A DNA stretch of 64,000 bases from Roseiarcus sp963813195 (lineage in GTDB: Bacteria > Pseudomonadota > Alphaproteobacteria > Rhizobiales > Beijerinckiaceae): contig CAWEYC010000021.1 in NCBI GenBank assembly GCA_963813195.1, forward strand, positions 146,597-210,596, in the 5' to 3' direction. The position numbers and the translations under genes are program-made. The notes under the pieces were generated by a model. The model did no database searches and was not told the origin of the DNA. It saw nothing but the letters and a program-made list of their open reading frames with translations. This document shows positions 44,949 through 55,081 of this stretch, one piece after another. Every line of letters starts with the position of its first letter. The first letter of the stretch is position 1.

Positions 44949-47900
44949 TTACTGCAAGCCCGCAAGAACTTCCGCGGCCTCTTGAAAATCCAGTCCGTTT
45001 CGATGCTCGGGGAAGTCGTCGACGATCGGTTGCAATAGCTGTCGGGCACCCGCTTGGTCGCCGTCCTCAGCGAGCAAGCGGGCGCTGTCGCGGGCCGCTC
45101 GAAGGAGATAGAGCCGCGCCCCTTGTCGTCGGGCTGTCATGACGGCCTCCGCGAAAGCAATTTTCGCGTCGTTCCGACGATTCTGAAGCAAGCGCAAGCA
45201 TCCCCTCAGTCGTTGAAGCTCGGCAAGGGCGAAGACATCGCCGTTCCTTGTCGCCATCTCCAGTCCGGTCGACAGTTTTTCTTCCGCCATGGCGATATTG
45301 CCTGAAACGAGGGCTGCGTCCACCAAAAACGAGGACCAGGTGGGAACATGCAGAAGCGCGCCGGTCCTGATCCAGTTCGCTATGCCCTTCTCGGCTTCGA
45401 CAGCCCCGTCGCCGCCGTCCCGGAGATTGGCCAGCGCGGCGCCATGGACAATCTGCTGCGAGGCCAACCAAAAGGCGAATCCATGCTCGATGCAATGTTC
45501 GATCTGTTGTTTTGCGAAGTCCTGGCATGCCTGAAAATCACGGCGCAACAGGAGAACATCGGCAAGAATATTTGACGCGAACGCCACGCTCAGGGGGTGA
45601 TTGATGTTCAGTGCGAGCGTCACCGCCGAGCGCGCGGCGGCGAGGCCGCGATCGGCATACCCTCGGATGCACTGCACAAACCCCTTATATTGCGTGCCGA
45701 CGATTTTAGGCTCTTCGCCGTGACGCGCGAAACACGAGCCGAGCGGGAAACCGTCCGATACGACGATGACATTATCGAACGCTTCTTCCGACAGCGTGAA
45801 CTCCGCCCGGCTCAACCGCGTCGAGCCGAGCGCCCTGAGGGCCAGCGCCTGTTTTTCCAGGCTGGCCTCCTCCTTGGCGAGTTCGAGTAATCGCTCCGCC
45901 AAAACGAGGGCGCGGTCGAGATCGGCGCGGTCGTAGACGCAGTTCCAAAGCCCGCGCGTGCTGGCAAACAGCGCTTCCTGGTCGCCGAGACTCTCCGCCA
46001 GCCGGTTGGCTGCCTCAGCGTTGCGCTCAACGTGGGCGGATGCATAGCCGCGCGTCGCCAGCAAGGCGGGTCCGAGAGCGAGACGCAACGAGAGTTCCTC
46101 CCGTTCAAGTGCCTTGCTTTTCGGCATTTTGGCGGTCAGCGCCAGAGCGTTCGCGAAGCTCTGCTCCGCCTCGAAATTGGCGAAGCGGCTCATCGCGCGG
46201 CGACCGGCTCGACCCCACCATTCCATCGCCGTCTCGTTCAGGCCAGCCTGCGTGAAATGGTGGGCGATCACACCGGGTTCGGCGTCCGCCCGTTCCGGGA
46301 AACGATCGCGTACGACTTCGGCGATCCGCTGGTGGAGTTGCTGACGGCGGCTCTTCAGGAGCGTGCCGTAAGCAGTGTCCTGCACGAGCGCATGTTTGAA
46401 GACGTAGGTCGCCTCTGGCGGCGCGCCGCGACCGTAGACCAATTCCGCCGCCATGAGCTGGCCGAGCGCATCCTGCAGGTCGGGTCCCTTGAGCGGCGAA
46501 ACCGCCTCCAGCAACCGATAAGAGAACTCTCGCCCGATCGCCGCGCCGATCTGCGCGGTCTCCTTGACCGGCGCGAGGCGGTCCAAGCGCGCCATCAGCG
46601 AGTTCTTGCAGGGTCGAGGGAATCGACAGCGGGGTCAGCGCCGAGTTGAGGACATAGACGCCGTCCTCTTCCCGCAACAGGCCCAACTCCATGACGGTTT
46701 TGGTCAGCTCCTCCACGAACAGCGGCACGCCGTCCGTCTTGGCGACGATCTGCTCGAGCACCTCGGACGGCAGGGCCTTGCCGCCTGTGAGGCGATCGAT
46801 CATCGCGACGACTTGCCGCCGCCCGAAGCGGCTCAGCGACAGCAGTTCGACATGGGCGCGGCCGATCCAGGGCGCCGCGAATTCCGGCCGGAAGGTGATC
46901 ACCAAGAGCGCGCGCAGCGCCGGCAGCCGATCGACAAGTCGACTGAACACATCGAGCGAGGTGGGATCGATCCAATGCGCATCCTCCAACAGCGCCAAGA
47001 CGGGACGGTCCTTGGCAAGCCCGGCGAACAACGCAATCAGCGCCGCGATCGTGCGCTCCTTTTGCTCGCTCGGAGCCATGGCGAGCGGGGGATACCGGCC
47101 CTCGCCCGGGATCGACAGCAACGCGGCGAGCAAAGGCGCGATCGCCTTCCCGTCCAAGCCGGAAACAGCGATCATCGCCTCCAGCCTTTCGTGACGCGCC
47201 GCGGCGGGTTCGCCGCTGACAAAACCGGCTGCGTGTCGGATTTGGTTCGCTATGGGATAGAACGCGTCGTTGAGGTGATGCGGCGAGCATTGATAGCGCA
47301 TCGTGACATGCGCCTCGCCGCCGATCCGTTCGCGCAACGCGGCAAGTATGCGGGACTTGCCGATGCCGGCCTCGCCCGACAACAACGCGACTTGTCCATC
47401 GCCCTCGCTCGCGTCCCGCCAGCGCTCCATGAGCAACGCCGTCTCGTGCTCGCGCCCGACAAAGGGGGTCATCGCCTGCGACCGCGACGCCTCGAAACGG
47501 CTCACGTTCTCAGCCTCGCGCACGACCGTCCAAACGCGAACGGGAGCGTCGAAACCCTTGAGCATCTGTGGTCCCAGGAATTTGAGTTCGAACGCTCCGC
47601 CCAGGAGCCGCTTTGTCGACTCCGCGATCACGACGCCGCCGGGATCGGCCAGAACCTGCAGCCGCGCCGCGAGGTTCGGCGTGTCGCCGACGACGCCGCG
47701 CTCGCGCGCTTCGCCCTCGCCCATCAGTTCGCCGACGATGACGCGACCGGTCGCGACGCCGGCCCGAACCTCCAACGGCGCGGCGCGATCATGCCGGAGC
47801 GCGGCGACCGCGTCGACCAGAGCCAGGCCCGCGCGCGCAGCGCGCTCGGCATCGTCCTCGTGAGCCCTGGGATAGCCGAAATAGACCAGTGCGCCGTCAC

Positions 47901-48297
47901 CCATGAACTTGGCGACATGGCCGTCGAAACGAGCGGCCGCGGCCGCCACCGCGCCCTGGAATGCACGGATCAGGGCGGCCATGTCTTCTGGATCGAGCCG
48001 CGTCGCCAGCTGCGTCGAACCAACGAGATCGCAGAACATCACGGTGAGCTGGCGACGCTCGGCCACGTCGTTTGATTGCGGCGGCTTCCCGGCAGCCGGT
48101 TGGGCCTTGGCCGTCGCATCGCCGGCAAACTGCCGGATCGCCCGCAGCATCTTCAATCTGTGCCCGAGCGAAACGCCGAGGTCCTTGAGATGCTGATCGG
48201 TCAGCTCCGGCAGAACGTCGGCGTCGATCTCGCTTTCGCGGAACAGCGCCACGTATTGATCCAGGCCGAGAGTGCGAAGCCAATCACCGACGTCCAT
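44949..48297 (-). pseudogene. SAM domain - adenylate cyclase - AAA ATPase - TPR multidomain protein, split by a one-base frameshift
   Basis: From ATG 48297: a SAM domain (MDVGDWLRTLGLDQYVALF, residues 1-58), a class III cyclase domain (MFCDLVGST with Asp90; GDGALVYFGYP with Asp134), a large ATPase with Walker A LLSGEAGIGKSRIL, then a long helical TPR-like region. The frame breaks after LSIPSTLQ. The minus strand reads CAAGAACTCGCTGATG; dropping one A gives QDSLMARLDRLAPV, the normal continuation, and the open frame from 46595 to 44949 finishes the protein at about 1115 residues. So this is one gene with one extra base near 46603-46604. Such proteins act as cAMP-producing or signal-sensing cytoplasmic ATPases; the input is unknown. 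Confidence 0.85.
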
Positions 48298-48539
48298 CGT
48301 CCTGCCCTGCATCGCGTAGGCCGATGATCGTCCAGACCAAACAGCGTGTCCAGAGCGCCTTGGGGCCGATGATCTCGCGTGATAGAGGCTAACCCGCGAC
48401 TTGGCGTCATCGGCGACAGCTCGACGACCGGCGCCAGACCGGCCGGCCGCATGGCGTCCGGTGCTCGGCATAGCCCGTGCGCCAGCGGACCGCGCGGTGT
48501 CGCGCCGCAAACACCGACTTCCGGTCCTAGCGTTGCGCC

Positions 48540-49949
48540 TCAGGAGATTCTCGCCGCTCCCGCCGTCGTCTGCTCGCCGCTCTTGCGTTCGATCCGGGCG
48601 GAGCGGGTGCGCATCGTCACCAGTTCTTCCCCGGCCGTCGGGTGGACCGCCATGGTCGCATCGAGATCGGCCTTCCTCGCGCCCATCTTGATGGCGATGG
48701 CGAGGATCTGGATCATCTCCCCCGCCTCGTGGCCGAGGATATGCGCCCCGACGACCCGGTCCGTCGCCGCGTCGACGACGAGCTTCATGATCGTGCGCTC
48801 CTTGCTGCCCGAAAGCGTCGCCTTCATCGGCTTGAAATTGGTCCGGTAAATGTCGACGACGTCGTAGCGCTCGACCGCTTGCGTCTCGGTGAGGCCGACC
48901 GCGCCAATTTCCGGGGTCGTAAACACCGCGCTGGCGACGTCCGCGTGGTCCACCGCAGCTTTGCCGCCGCCGAACAGGCGATCGGCGAGCACTTGGCCTT
49001 CGCGGATTGCGACCGGCGTCAAGTTGATGCGGTCGGTCACGTCGCCGACGGCGTGGATCGAGGCGACGTTGGAAGTCGAGTCGCCGTCGACGACGACCGC
49101 GCCCACCGCGTTGAGCGCGACGCCGGCGCATTCCAGCCCAAGGCCGCGCGTGTTCGGCCGGCGGCCGGTCGCGACGAGAACCTGATCCACCTCGATCGTC
49201 TCGCCATCGGAGAGGGCGACGTGCAGGCTCGCGCCGCGCTTTTCGATCCGCGTCGGCACGCAGCCGAATCGCAACTTCACGCCGGCGCGCGCCAGCTCTT
49301 CGCGCAGGCCTTCGCGCATGTCGTCGTCGAATCCCCGGAGCACGTTGTTCGCGCGCATGACCTCGGTCACTTCGGCGCCAAGCCGGGCGAACAGCGAGGC
49401 GAACTCGACCGCGATATAGCCGCCGCCGAAGACCAGCAGCCGGCGCGGAAAGGTCTTGAGGTCGAAGATTTCGTTGGAAGAAATGGTGTGTTCGAGGCCG
49501 GCGATCGACGGCGGATATTCCGGGCTCGCGCCGGTCGCGATGAGGATGTGGCGGGCGCTCGTCGTCCGGCCGCCGGCGAGGCGGACATGGTGCGCGTCGA
49601 TCACTTCGGCGCGCTGTTGGATGAGTTCGGCGCCCGCCTTGTCGAGATTGGCGCTATAGATCGCCGACAGGCGGGTGATTTCGCGCTCCTTGGCGGCGAC
49701 AAGCGTCGGCCAGTCGAAGCGCGCGGGACCGACGCTCCAGCCGTAGCCCTCGGCGTCCGAGAAGTCGTCGGCGAAGCGGCTCGCATAGACCAGCAGCTTC
49801 TTGGGCACGCAGCCGCGAATGACGCAAGTTCCGCCGACGCGGAACTCTTCCGCCACGGTTACTTTCGCCCCGTGCTGGGATGCGACTCGCGCCGCCCGAA
49901 CCCCGCCGGATCCGGCGCCAATCACAAACAGGTCGATGTCGAACGCCAT
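48540..49949 (-). CDS. gor: Glutathione-disulfide reductase
   Basis: FAD enzyme that keeps glutathione reduced with NADPH. The 469-residue protein has the FAD motif VIGAGSGGVRAAR (9-21), the redox pair CVIRGC (Cys42 and Cys47), the NADPH-binding GGGYIAVEFASLFA near 174-187 and the C-terminal HPTAGEELVTMR with the catalytic His. Arginines after the second motif (VMRANNVLRGFD) fit NADPH rather than NADH. It precedes a DUF2059 gene upstream by 48 bases in the same direction, so these may be co-transcribed. Confidence 0.93.
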   Translation of the reverse strand: MAFDIDLFVIGAGSGGVRAARVASQHGAKVTVAEEFRVGGTCVIRGCVPKKLLVYASRFADDFSDAEGYGWSVGPARFDWPTLVAAKEREITRLSAIYSANLDKAGAELIQQRAEVIDAHHVRLAGGRTTSARHILIATGASPEYPPSIAGLEHTISSNEIFDLKTFPRRLLVFGGGYIAVEFASLFARLGAEVTEVMRANNVLRGFDDDMREGLREELARAGVKLRFGCVPTRIEKRGASLHVALSDGETIEVDQVLVATGRRPNTRGLGLECAGVALNAVGAVVVDGDSTSNVASIHAVGDVTDRINLTPVAIREGQVLADRLFGGGKAAVDHADVASAVFTTPEIGAVGLTETQAVERYDVVDIYRTNFKPMKATLSGSKERTIMKLVVDAATDRVVGAHILGHEAGEMIQILAIAIKMGARKADLDATMAVHPTAGEELVTMRTRSARIERKSGEQTTAGAARIS

Positions 49950-49997
49950 CGCGCGAAACCTTCCCTGAAGCGCGGCCGCGGGCCTTGTGGCCGCAGT

Positions 49998-50519
49998 CTA
50001 GAAATCGGTTCCCTTTTTCTTCATCTCCTCGTGCGCGCGCGCGAGGATGTCGGTCGACAGCTTCTCACGCCATGTGCGCGCCGAAGCGGCGATCTCTTGG
50101 ACCATCCCCGGCTCAACCGAGAGAAACTTCTTGCCGGTCGGGCTTTCGTAGAAGGCCACGGTCTCCTTGAGTTCCTGCTCGGTCATGTGCGTGGCGAGAT
50201 ACTTCGCCGCATCCGCCAGGACGCCTTGCTCGCTCTTGACGAATTCCGGCTCGATTTGCAGCAAGGCCGCGTGCAGGGAGTCCTTCAGCTCCGGCCGCGT
50301 CGACGTGACATTGTGCTCGAGTTGTCCGAGCATCGCCGGGACGACCTGGTCGAGCGACGGCTTCATGCCGATGTAGACGAAGATCTGGTTGGCGTAGCCG
50401 ATGGCGGCCGGAGAGGGCTCGTCCGCGTGAGCGCCGGCGCTCGCGAACCCGAGAACGGCGAGAGCGCCGAGCGACGCCTTGAATTTTGATGAGAACGAAG
50501 ACACGTTTCCACACTCCAT
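49998..50519 (-). CDS. DUF2059 exported protein
   Basis: A secreted protein of about 173 residues with a signal peptide (FKASLGALAVLGFASAGAHA). The DUF2059 block is visible near the end: YLATHMTEQELKETVAFYES, PTGKKFLSVEPGM. Function unknown; family members are periplasmic. The start could be GTG at 50504 (GGAG 9 bases ahead) rather than the ATG at 50519, which has no ribosome site. It sits between rpiA and gor in the same direction, 13 bases after rpiA stops, so an rpiA-DUF2059-gor transcript is likely. Confidence 0.85.
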   Translation of the reverse strand: MECGNVSSFSSKFKASLGALAVLGFASAGAHADEPSPAAIGYANQIFVYIGMKPSLDQVVPAMLGQLEHNVTSTRPELKDSLHAALLQIEPEFVKSEQGVLADAAKYLATHMTEQELKETVAFYESPTGKKFLSVEPGMVQEIAASARTWREKLSTDILARAHEEMKKKGTDF

Positions 50520-50532
50520 TGCATTGTAGCGA

Positions 50533-51234
50533 TCAATCGAGCGCGCCGAGAATCTCGACGCCGTTCGGCCCCGCGACGATCGCGGCGTTCGCCGTGCCGA
50601 GGAAAAGGCCGTGGTTGACGACACCGGGGACCCCCGCGAGCGCGTCGGCGAGCGCTTCGGGCTCCGGAATCGCGCCGAAAGCGCAGTCCAAGATATAATG
50701 GCCGCCGTCGGTGACGAATATGCCGCCGTGTCGGCGGCGCAGTTCGATCCGGCCGGTCAAGCCGAGTGCGGCGGTGGCGCGTTCGACGCGGAGCCGCGTC
50801 GAACCGAGCCCGAAGGGGACGACCTCGACCGGCAGAGGAAAGGCGCCGAGCCGCGCGACGAGTTTGGTCGCATCCGCGATGACCAGCATGCGCCGGGACG
50901 ACGCGGCGACGATCTTCTCGCGCAGCAAGGCGCCGCCGCCGCCCTTGATCAGCCGTAGCGCGGGATCGATCTCGTCGGCGCCGTCGACCGTCAGATCGAG
51001 CTCCGGGAATTCGTCAAGCGTGGCAAGGCGCACGCCAAGCGCCTCAGCCTGGCGAAACGTCGCCTCGGAGGTGGGGACCGCCACGATGTCGAGGCCTTGC
51101 CGGACGCGCTGGCCGACGAGATCGACGAAACAACGCGCGGTCGAGCCGGTGCCGAGGCCGAGCTTCATGCCCGGCCGCACGAAGGTCATCGCGCGCTCGG
51201 CGGCCTGACGCTTGAAGACTTCGCTGTCCGACAA
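50533..51234 (-). CDS. rpiA: Ribose-5-phosphate isomerase A
   Basis: Interconverts ribose 5-phosphate and ribulose 5-phosphate. From the TTG at 51234 (GGAG 9 bases upstream) it is 233 residues: SDSEVFKRQAAERAMTFVRPG, then the phosphate loop GLGTGSTA (residues 27-34), VDGADEID with catalytic Asp near 85-90, and KGGGGALLREKI (catalytic Lys/Glu region) near 98-109. A much longer upstream frame is not needed and does not match the family. The 184-base gap upstream (51235-51418) sits downstream of the sugar permease gene. Confidence 0.93.
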   Translation of the reverse strand: MSDSEVFKRQAAERAMTFVRPGMKLGLGTGSTARCFVDLVGQRVRQGLDIVAVPTSEATFRQAEALGVRLATLDEFPELDLTVDGADEIDPALRLIKGGGGALLREKIVAASSRRMLVIADATKLVARLGAFPLPVEVVPFGLGSTRLRVERATAALGLTGRIELRRRHGGIFVTDGGHYILDCAFGAIPEPEALADALAGVPGVVNHGLFLGTANAAIVAGPNGVEILGALD

Positions 51235-51418
51235 AGGCCGAAACTCCGCAATAGCGGCGAGCACCGGTCCGAGGGCCGGCGGGTCGCGCGCCGATGCCCT
51301 AACGATTCGGCGGCGGAAAGGCAAATCGCCGCGAGGTCGGAAAATGCCGCGGGCGGGAGGCCCCGGCCGAAAGAGATTCTTGGCGGGCGGCATCCCTGCG
51401 ACGCGCGTTTTCTCCGGG

Positions 51419-52447
51419 TCACGCCGTCTGACCGATGCCGGCGTCCCCCACGCGTCGACCGGCGCCGCGTTTCGCCACACCCGGCCCGACCATCACCACG
51501 ACCATGAGAAAAACGCCGCGCACCACCGACTGCCAGTAGGCGCTGAGGCTGATCCAGCCCATGCCATTCTCGAAATTGAGCACATTGAAAATCAGGCCGA
51601 GAAGAAGCACGCCGGCCAAAGTCGTCGCGACCGAGCCCACGCCCCCGGTCAGCAATGTGCCGCCCACGACGACGGCCGCGATCGAGAACAACTCCCAGCC
51701 AACCCCTTCGGCCGGCTGGCCCGCGCCGAATTGCGCCGCCAGAATGACGCCCGCGAGGCCCGCGAACATGCCGGACTGCACATAAGTGGCGAACTTGACC
51801 CGATCGACCGGCAGGCCCATCAGCCGTGCCGCCTCCTCATTGCCGCCGACGGCCAGCACATGCCGGCCGAAGCTGGTCAGGTTCAGCGCGACCGAGCCGT
51901 AGATATAAGCGGCGAGCGCGATCCAGGCCGGCACTGGGAAGCCCAGGAGGTCGCCCTGACCGAGCGATGTGAAATCGGTGTCGTAGGAAACGGAAACCGA
52001 CTGATTATGCGCGAGCAATAGCCCGGTTCCGCTAGCCGCGAGCATGCCCGAGAGCGTTGCGATGAAGGGAAGAATGTTCAGGCGCGTCACCAGGAAGCCG
52101 TTGATGGCGCCAACCGCGAGACCGGCCCCGACGCCGCCGAGCAGGCCCGGGACGAGCCCCAGCGGCGACAGCATCGCCGAGACCACGCTCGCCAGGGCCG
52201 CCGTGGCGCCGACGGAAAGGTCGATGCCCGCGGTCATGATGACAAAGCACATGCCGAGGCCGGTCAGCGCGAACATGGAATTGTAGCGTAGAACGCTCAA
52301 AACGTTGAACGCGCCGAGGAAATGATCGTAGCGCAGCGCGCCGAAAAGGATGAGGAGGATCAACGCGATGATCACGCGTTGGCCGGCCGCCCAGGCGAAA
52401 AAGCGCGAGCGCCCGATCTGCGCGGAGATTGCGGCTGGCCGGATCAT
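51419..52447 (-). CDS. Sugar ABC transporter permease (YjfF-like)
   Basis: Branched permease of the ribose/galactofuranose type, about 342 residues and eight to ten membrane segments, with GIDLSVGATAALASV (residues about 74-88) and the EAA-like GGNEEAARLMGLPVDRVK near 210-227. Its ATG overlaps the stop of the preceding permease gene (ATGA), so both are made together; two different permease subunits in one operon is the signature of the ytfQRT-yjfF type. It is the last gene of the transporter operon. Confidence 0.9.
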   Translation of the reverse strand: MIRPAAISAQIGRSRFFAWAAGQRVIIALILLILFGALRYDHFLGAFNVLSVLRYNSMFALTGLGMCFVIMTAGIDLSVGATAALASVVSAMLSPLGLVPGLLGGVGAGLAVGAINGFLVTRLNILPFIATLSGMLAASGTGLLLAHNQSVSVSYDTDFTSLGQGDLLGFPVPAWIALAAYIYGSVALNLTSFGRHVLAVGGNEEAARLMGLPVDRVKFATYVQSGMFAGLAGVILAAQFGAGQPAEGVGWELFSIAAVVVGGTLLTGGVGSVATTLAGVLLLGLIFNVLNFENGMGWISLSAYWQSVVRGVFLMVVVMVGPGVAKRGAGRRVGDAGIGQTA

Positions 52448-53436
52448 GGCGTTCGGTTCCGCTGTTGGGACCACACCGCGCCGGCGATGATGGCGCCTTT
52501 CACGACGAGCGCCGCTGCGTCAGGGACGCCATTGGCGAGCAGGGTGTATCGCACGAGTTGGATAAGGAGAGCGCCGAGCAGCGAACCGACGACCGTCGCC
52601 TGGCCGCCTGAGAAGGGCGTCCCCCCGACGGCGACGGCGGCGATGGCGTCGAGTTCCATGCCAAGGCCGACGAGATTGGCGTCGCTGGAAGAATTGATCG
52701 ACACGACGACGAGGCCCGCCACCCCGGCGCACAGGCCGCTGATCGCATAGACCCATCGCTTGACGCGCGCGACGGGAATGCCCGCGAGACGGGCCGCTTT
52801 CTCGTTGCCGCCGACGGCCAGGATTTCACGTCCAAACAGGGTCCGTCTCAGCATCCAGGCGGCGGCGGCCACCAGCGCGAGCATGATCAACACCTGGCAC
52901 GGCACGCCGAAGACGCGGCCGAGACCGATGAACTGAAACGTCGGGTTCTTGAACACCTGCAAATTGCCATTGGTCATCACCTGACCGATGCCGCGCCCGG
53001 CGATGAACAGCACCAGCGTGCCGACGATCGGCTGAACCTTGAAGCGCGTGATGAACCAGCCATTGAACAACCCGAACAATCCCGCCACCGCGACAGGGAC
53101 GACGAACGCCAGCAGGTTTCCTATCGCCGGATGCGCACGCCCGAAGGCGCTGAGAAAGATCAACGGCGCCAAGGCGCCCGAGATCGCCATGAGCGAGCCG
53201 ACGGAGAGATCGATGCCGCCGGTGGCGATGACCAAGGTCATGCCGACGGAGACGATCACGATCGTCGCGACCTGAGTGAGATTGACGTTGAGGGTTTGCC
53301 AACTCGCGAAGTTCGGGGTCACGGCGAAATTGAAGATGAGCAACGCCGCCAGCGCGGCGAGCGCGGAATAGCGCCTGAGGAACCCGACGAGGTCCGGCGC
53401 CGATTTTCGGCGTTCGACAATCCGCGCCTCAGCCAT
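52444..53436 (-). CDS. Sugar ABC transporter permease (YtfT-like)
   Basis: First permease of the pair, about 330 residues, ending GAIIAGAVWSQQRNR. It shows GGIDLSVGSLMAISGA near residue 70-85 and GGNEKAARLAGIPVARVK, the ABC-coupling loop, near 205-222. The ATG at 53436 follows GGAAG and overlaps the end of the ATPase gene by 8 bases; a TTG 15 bases further upstream is possible. With its partner permease it would form the membrane channel for the sugar. Confidence 0.9.
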   Translation of the reverse strand: MAEARIVERRKSAPDLVGFLRRYSALAALAALLIFNFAVTPNFASWQTLNVNLTQVATIVIVSVGMTLVIATGGIDLSVGSLMAISGALAPLIFLSAFGRAHPAIGNLLAFVVPVAVAGLFGLFNGWFITRFKVQPIVGTLVLFIAGRGIGQVMTNGNLQVFKNPTFQFIGLGRVFGVPCQVLIMLALVAAAAWMLRRTLFGREILAVGGNEKAARLAGIPVARVKRWVYAISGLCAGVAGLVVVSINSSSDANLVGLGMELDAIAAVAVGGTPFSGGQATVVGSLLGALLIQLVRYTLLANGVPDAAALVVKGAIIAGAVWSQQRNRTP

Positions 53437-54967
53437 GGTCGCTTCCGTCAACGAAACCGTGGCCGGCCTCGTGCGCCATCGCCGCCATGATCGCCGGCCC
53501 CGTGATCCGCTCCCGCGGCAGATCGGCCACCGTGCGGCCGTCGCTCAGCACGAAGGCGCGGTCGGCCCCTTCGACGATCTCGTCGAGTTCCGACGAGATC
53601 ATCAGGACCCCGAGGCCCAGGTCGGCGAGTTCCTTGATGAGCGCCTGAATTTCCGCCTTCGCGCCGACGTCGATGCCGCGCGTCGGCTCATCCAGGATCA
53701 GCAGCTTGGGGTCCGTGCAAAGCCAGCGCGCGAGCAGCGCCTTCTGCTGGTTGCCGCCGGAGAGTTCGCGAATTTTCTGTTCGGGGCTCGAGGCCTTGAT
53801 CGCCAGCCGCGTCATGAATCGATCGACGATCTTACGTTGGCGCGCCTCGTCGACAATGCCCGCCCGCGTCAAAGTCGGCAGCACGGCGAGCGTGATGTTC
53901 TCGCGAACCGACATGTCGGGAATGATCCCCTCGACCTTGCGGTCCTCGCTGCAGAACCCGACACGCAGAGCGATCGCCTCGCTCGGTTCTTTCGGCGTGA
54001 TCGTCTTTCCCATGATTCGAACCGTTCCCGCGTCGGCGGGATCGGCGCCGAAAACAGCCCGCGCGACCTCGGTTCGGCCCGAGCCCAGCAGGCCCGCGAG
54101 GCCGACGATCTGGCCGGCGCGGACCTCCAGGCTGGCGTTCCTCACCTTCTTGCCGATTTGGAGCCCCTCGGCGGCGAGCAACTCGGCTCCCGCGACGCCG
54201 GATGTCCCTTGAAATCCCGTCGACCGCTCGCGCACCGCATCGAGATCGCGCCCGAGCATCGCCGCGATGAGCTGCAACTTGTCCGTTGCGGCCATCGACG
54301 CCTCCATCACGGTGCGCCCATCGCGAAGCACCGTGACAGAATCGCAAATCCGGTAGAGTTCATCGAGGCGGTGGGAAATGAATATCACCGCGACGCCTTC
54401 GGCGCGCAGCTGTCGAACGACGTCGAAGAGAACCGCGACCTCGCGCTCGTCGAGCGAGGACGTCGGTTCATCCATGATCACGAGGCGCGACTTGAACGAA
54501 ACGGCGCGTGCGATCGCCACCATTTGTTGGATCGCGGTGTTGAATTCCATCAAGGGCCGGCGCACGTCGATCTCGATCGCGAAGCGGTGAAGAAGCTCGG
54601 CGGCTTCGCCGTTCATCCGGCGCCAATCGAGCAGCCCGTATCGCCGGATTTCCCGGCCAAGGAAAATATTCTCTGCCACCGAGCGATAGGGGATGAGGTT
54701 GATCTCTTGATAGATCGTGCTGATCCCGCCCCGCTGCGCCTCTTGCGGCGAGGCAAAATCGATCGGCTCGCCAGCGAACACGATCTCGCCCGCGTCCCTG
54801 CGATGGGCGCCGGTCAACACTTTGATCAACGTCGACTTGCCGGCCCCGTTCTGACCGACCAGAGCCATGACTTCTCCTGGCGCGACCTCCAGCCTTGCGG
54901 CAGCGAGCGCGTGCGCTCCCTGGAAGCGCTTATCGATGTCGCGCATGACAAGGAGCGGGACGGACAA
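53429..54967 (-). CDS. Sugar ABC transporter ATP-binding protein (RbsA/YtfR-like)
   Basis: Tandem ATPase of 512 residues, two fused nucleotide-binding domains. The first has Walker A VGQNGAGKSTLIKVL (about 37-51) and Walker B RLVIMDEPTSSLD near 158-170; the second lacks a standard Walker A (GLLGSGRTEVARAVFG) but has signature LSGGNQQKALLARWL and LLILDEPTRGID near 415-426. This pattern is common in the RbsA/MglA/YtfR group. It is the second gene of the operon, 114 bases after the binding-protein gene. Confidence 0.93.
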   Translation of the reverse strand: MSVPLLVMRDIDKRFQGAHALAAARLEVAPGEVMALVGQNGAGKSTLIKVLTGAHRRDAGEIVFAGEPIDFASPQEAQRGGISTIYQEINLIPYRSVAENIFLGREIRRYGLLDWRRMNGEAAELLHRFAIEIDVRRPLMEFNTAIQQMVAIARAVSFKSRLVIMDEPTSSLDEREVAVLFDVVRQLRAEGVAVIFISHRLDELYRICDSVTVLRDGRTVMEASMAATDKLQLIAAMLGRDLDAVRERSTGFQGTSGVAGAELLAAEGLQIGKKVRNASLEVRAGQIVGLAGLLGSGRTEVARAVFGADPADAGTVRIMGKTITPKEPSEAIALRVGFCSEDRKVEGIIPDMSVRENITLAVLPTLTRAGIVDEARQRKIVDRFMTRLAIKASSPEQKIRELSGGNQQKALLARWLCTDPKLLILDEPTRGIDVGAKAEIQALIKELADLGLGVLMISSELDEIVEGADRAFVLSDGRTVADLPRERITGPAIMAAMAHEAGHGFVDGSDHG

Positions 54968-55081
54968 TGGCGTCTGACTTTCAACGTTTGCCGAACGGGG
55001 CGAGGCGTTTACAAGGTTCTCCCGCCCACATTGAAGCAGGCGGGAGGCTTTCGATCAATTGCGAAGCGAAGATGAGCGCCT

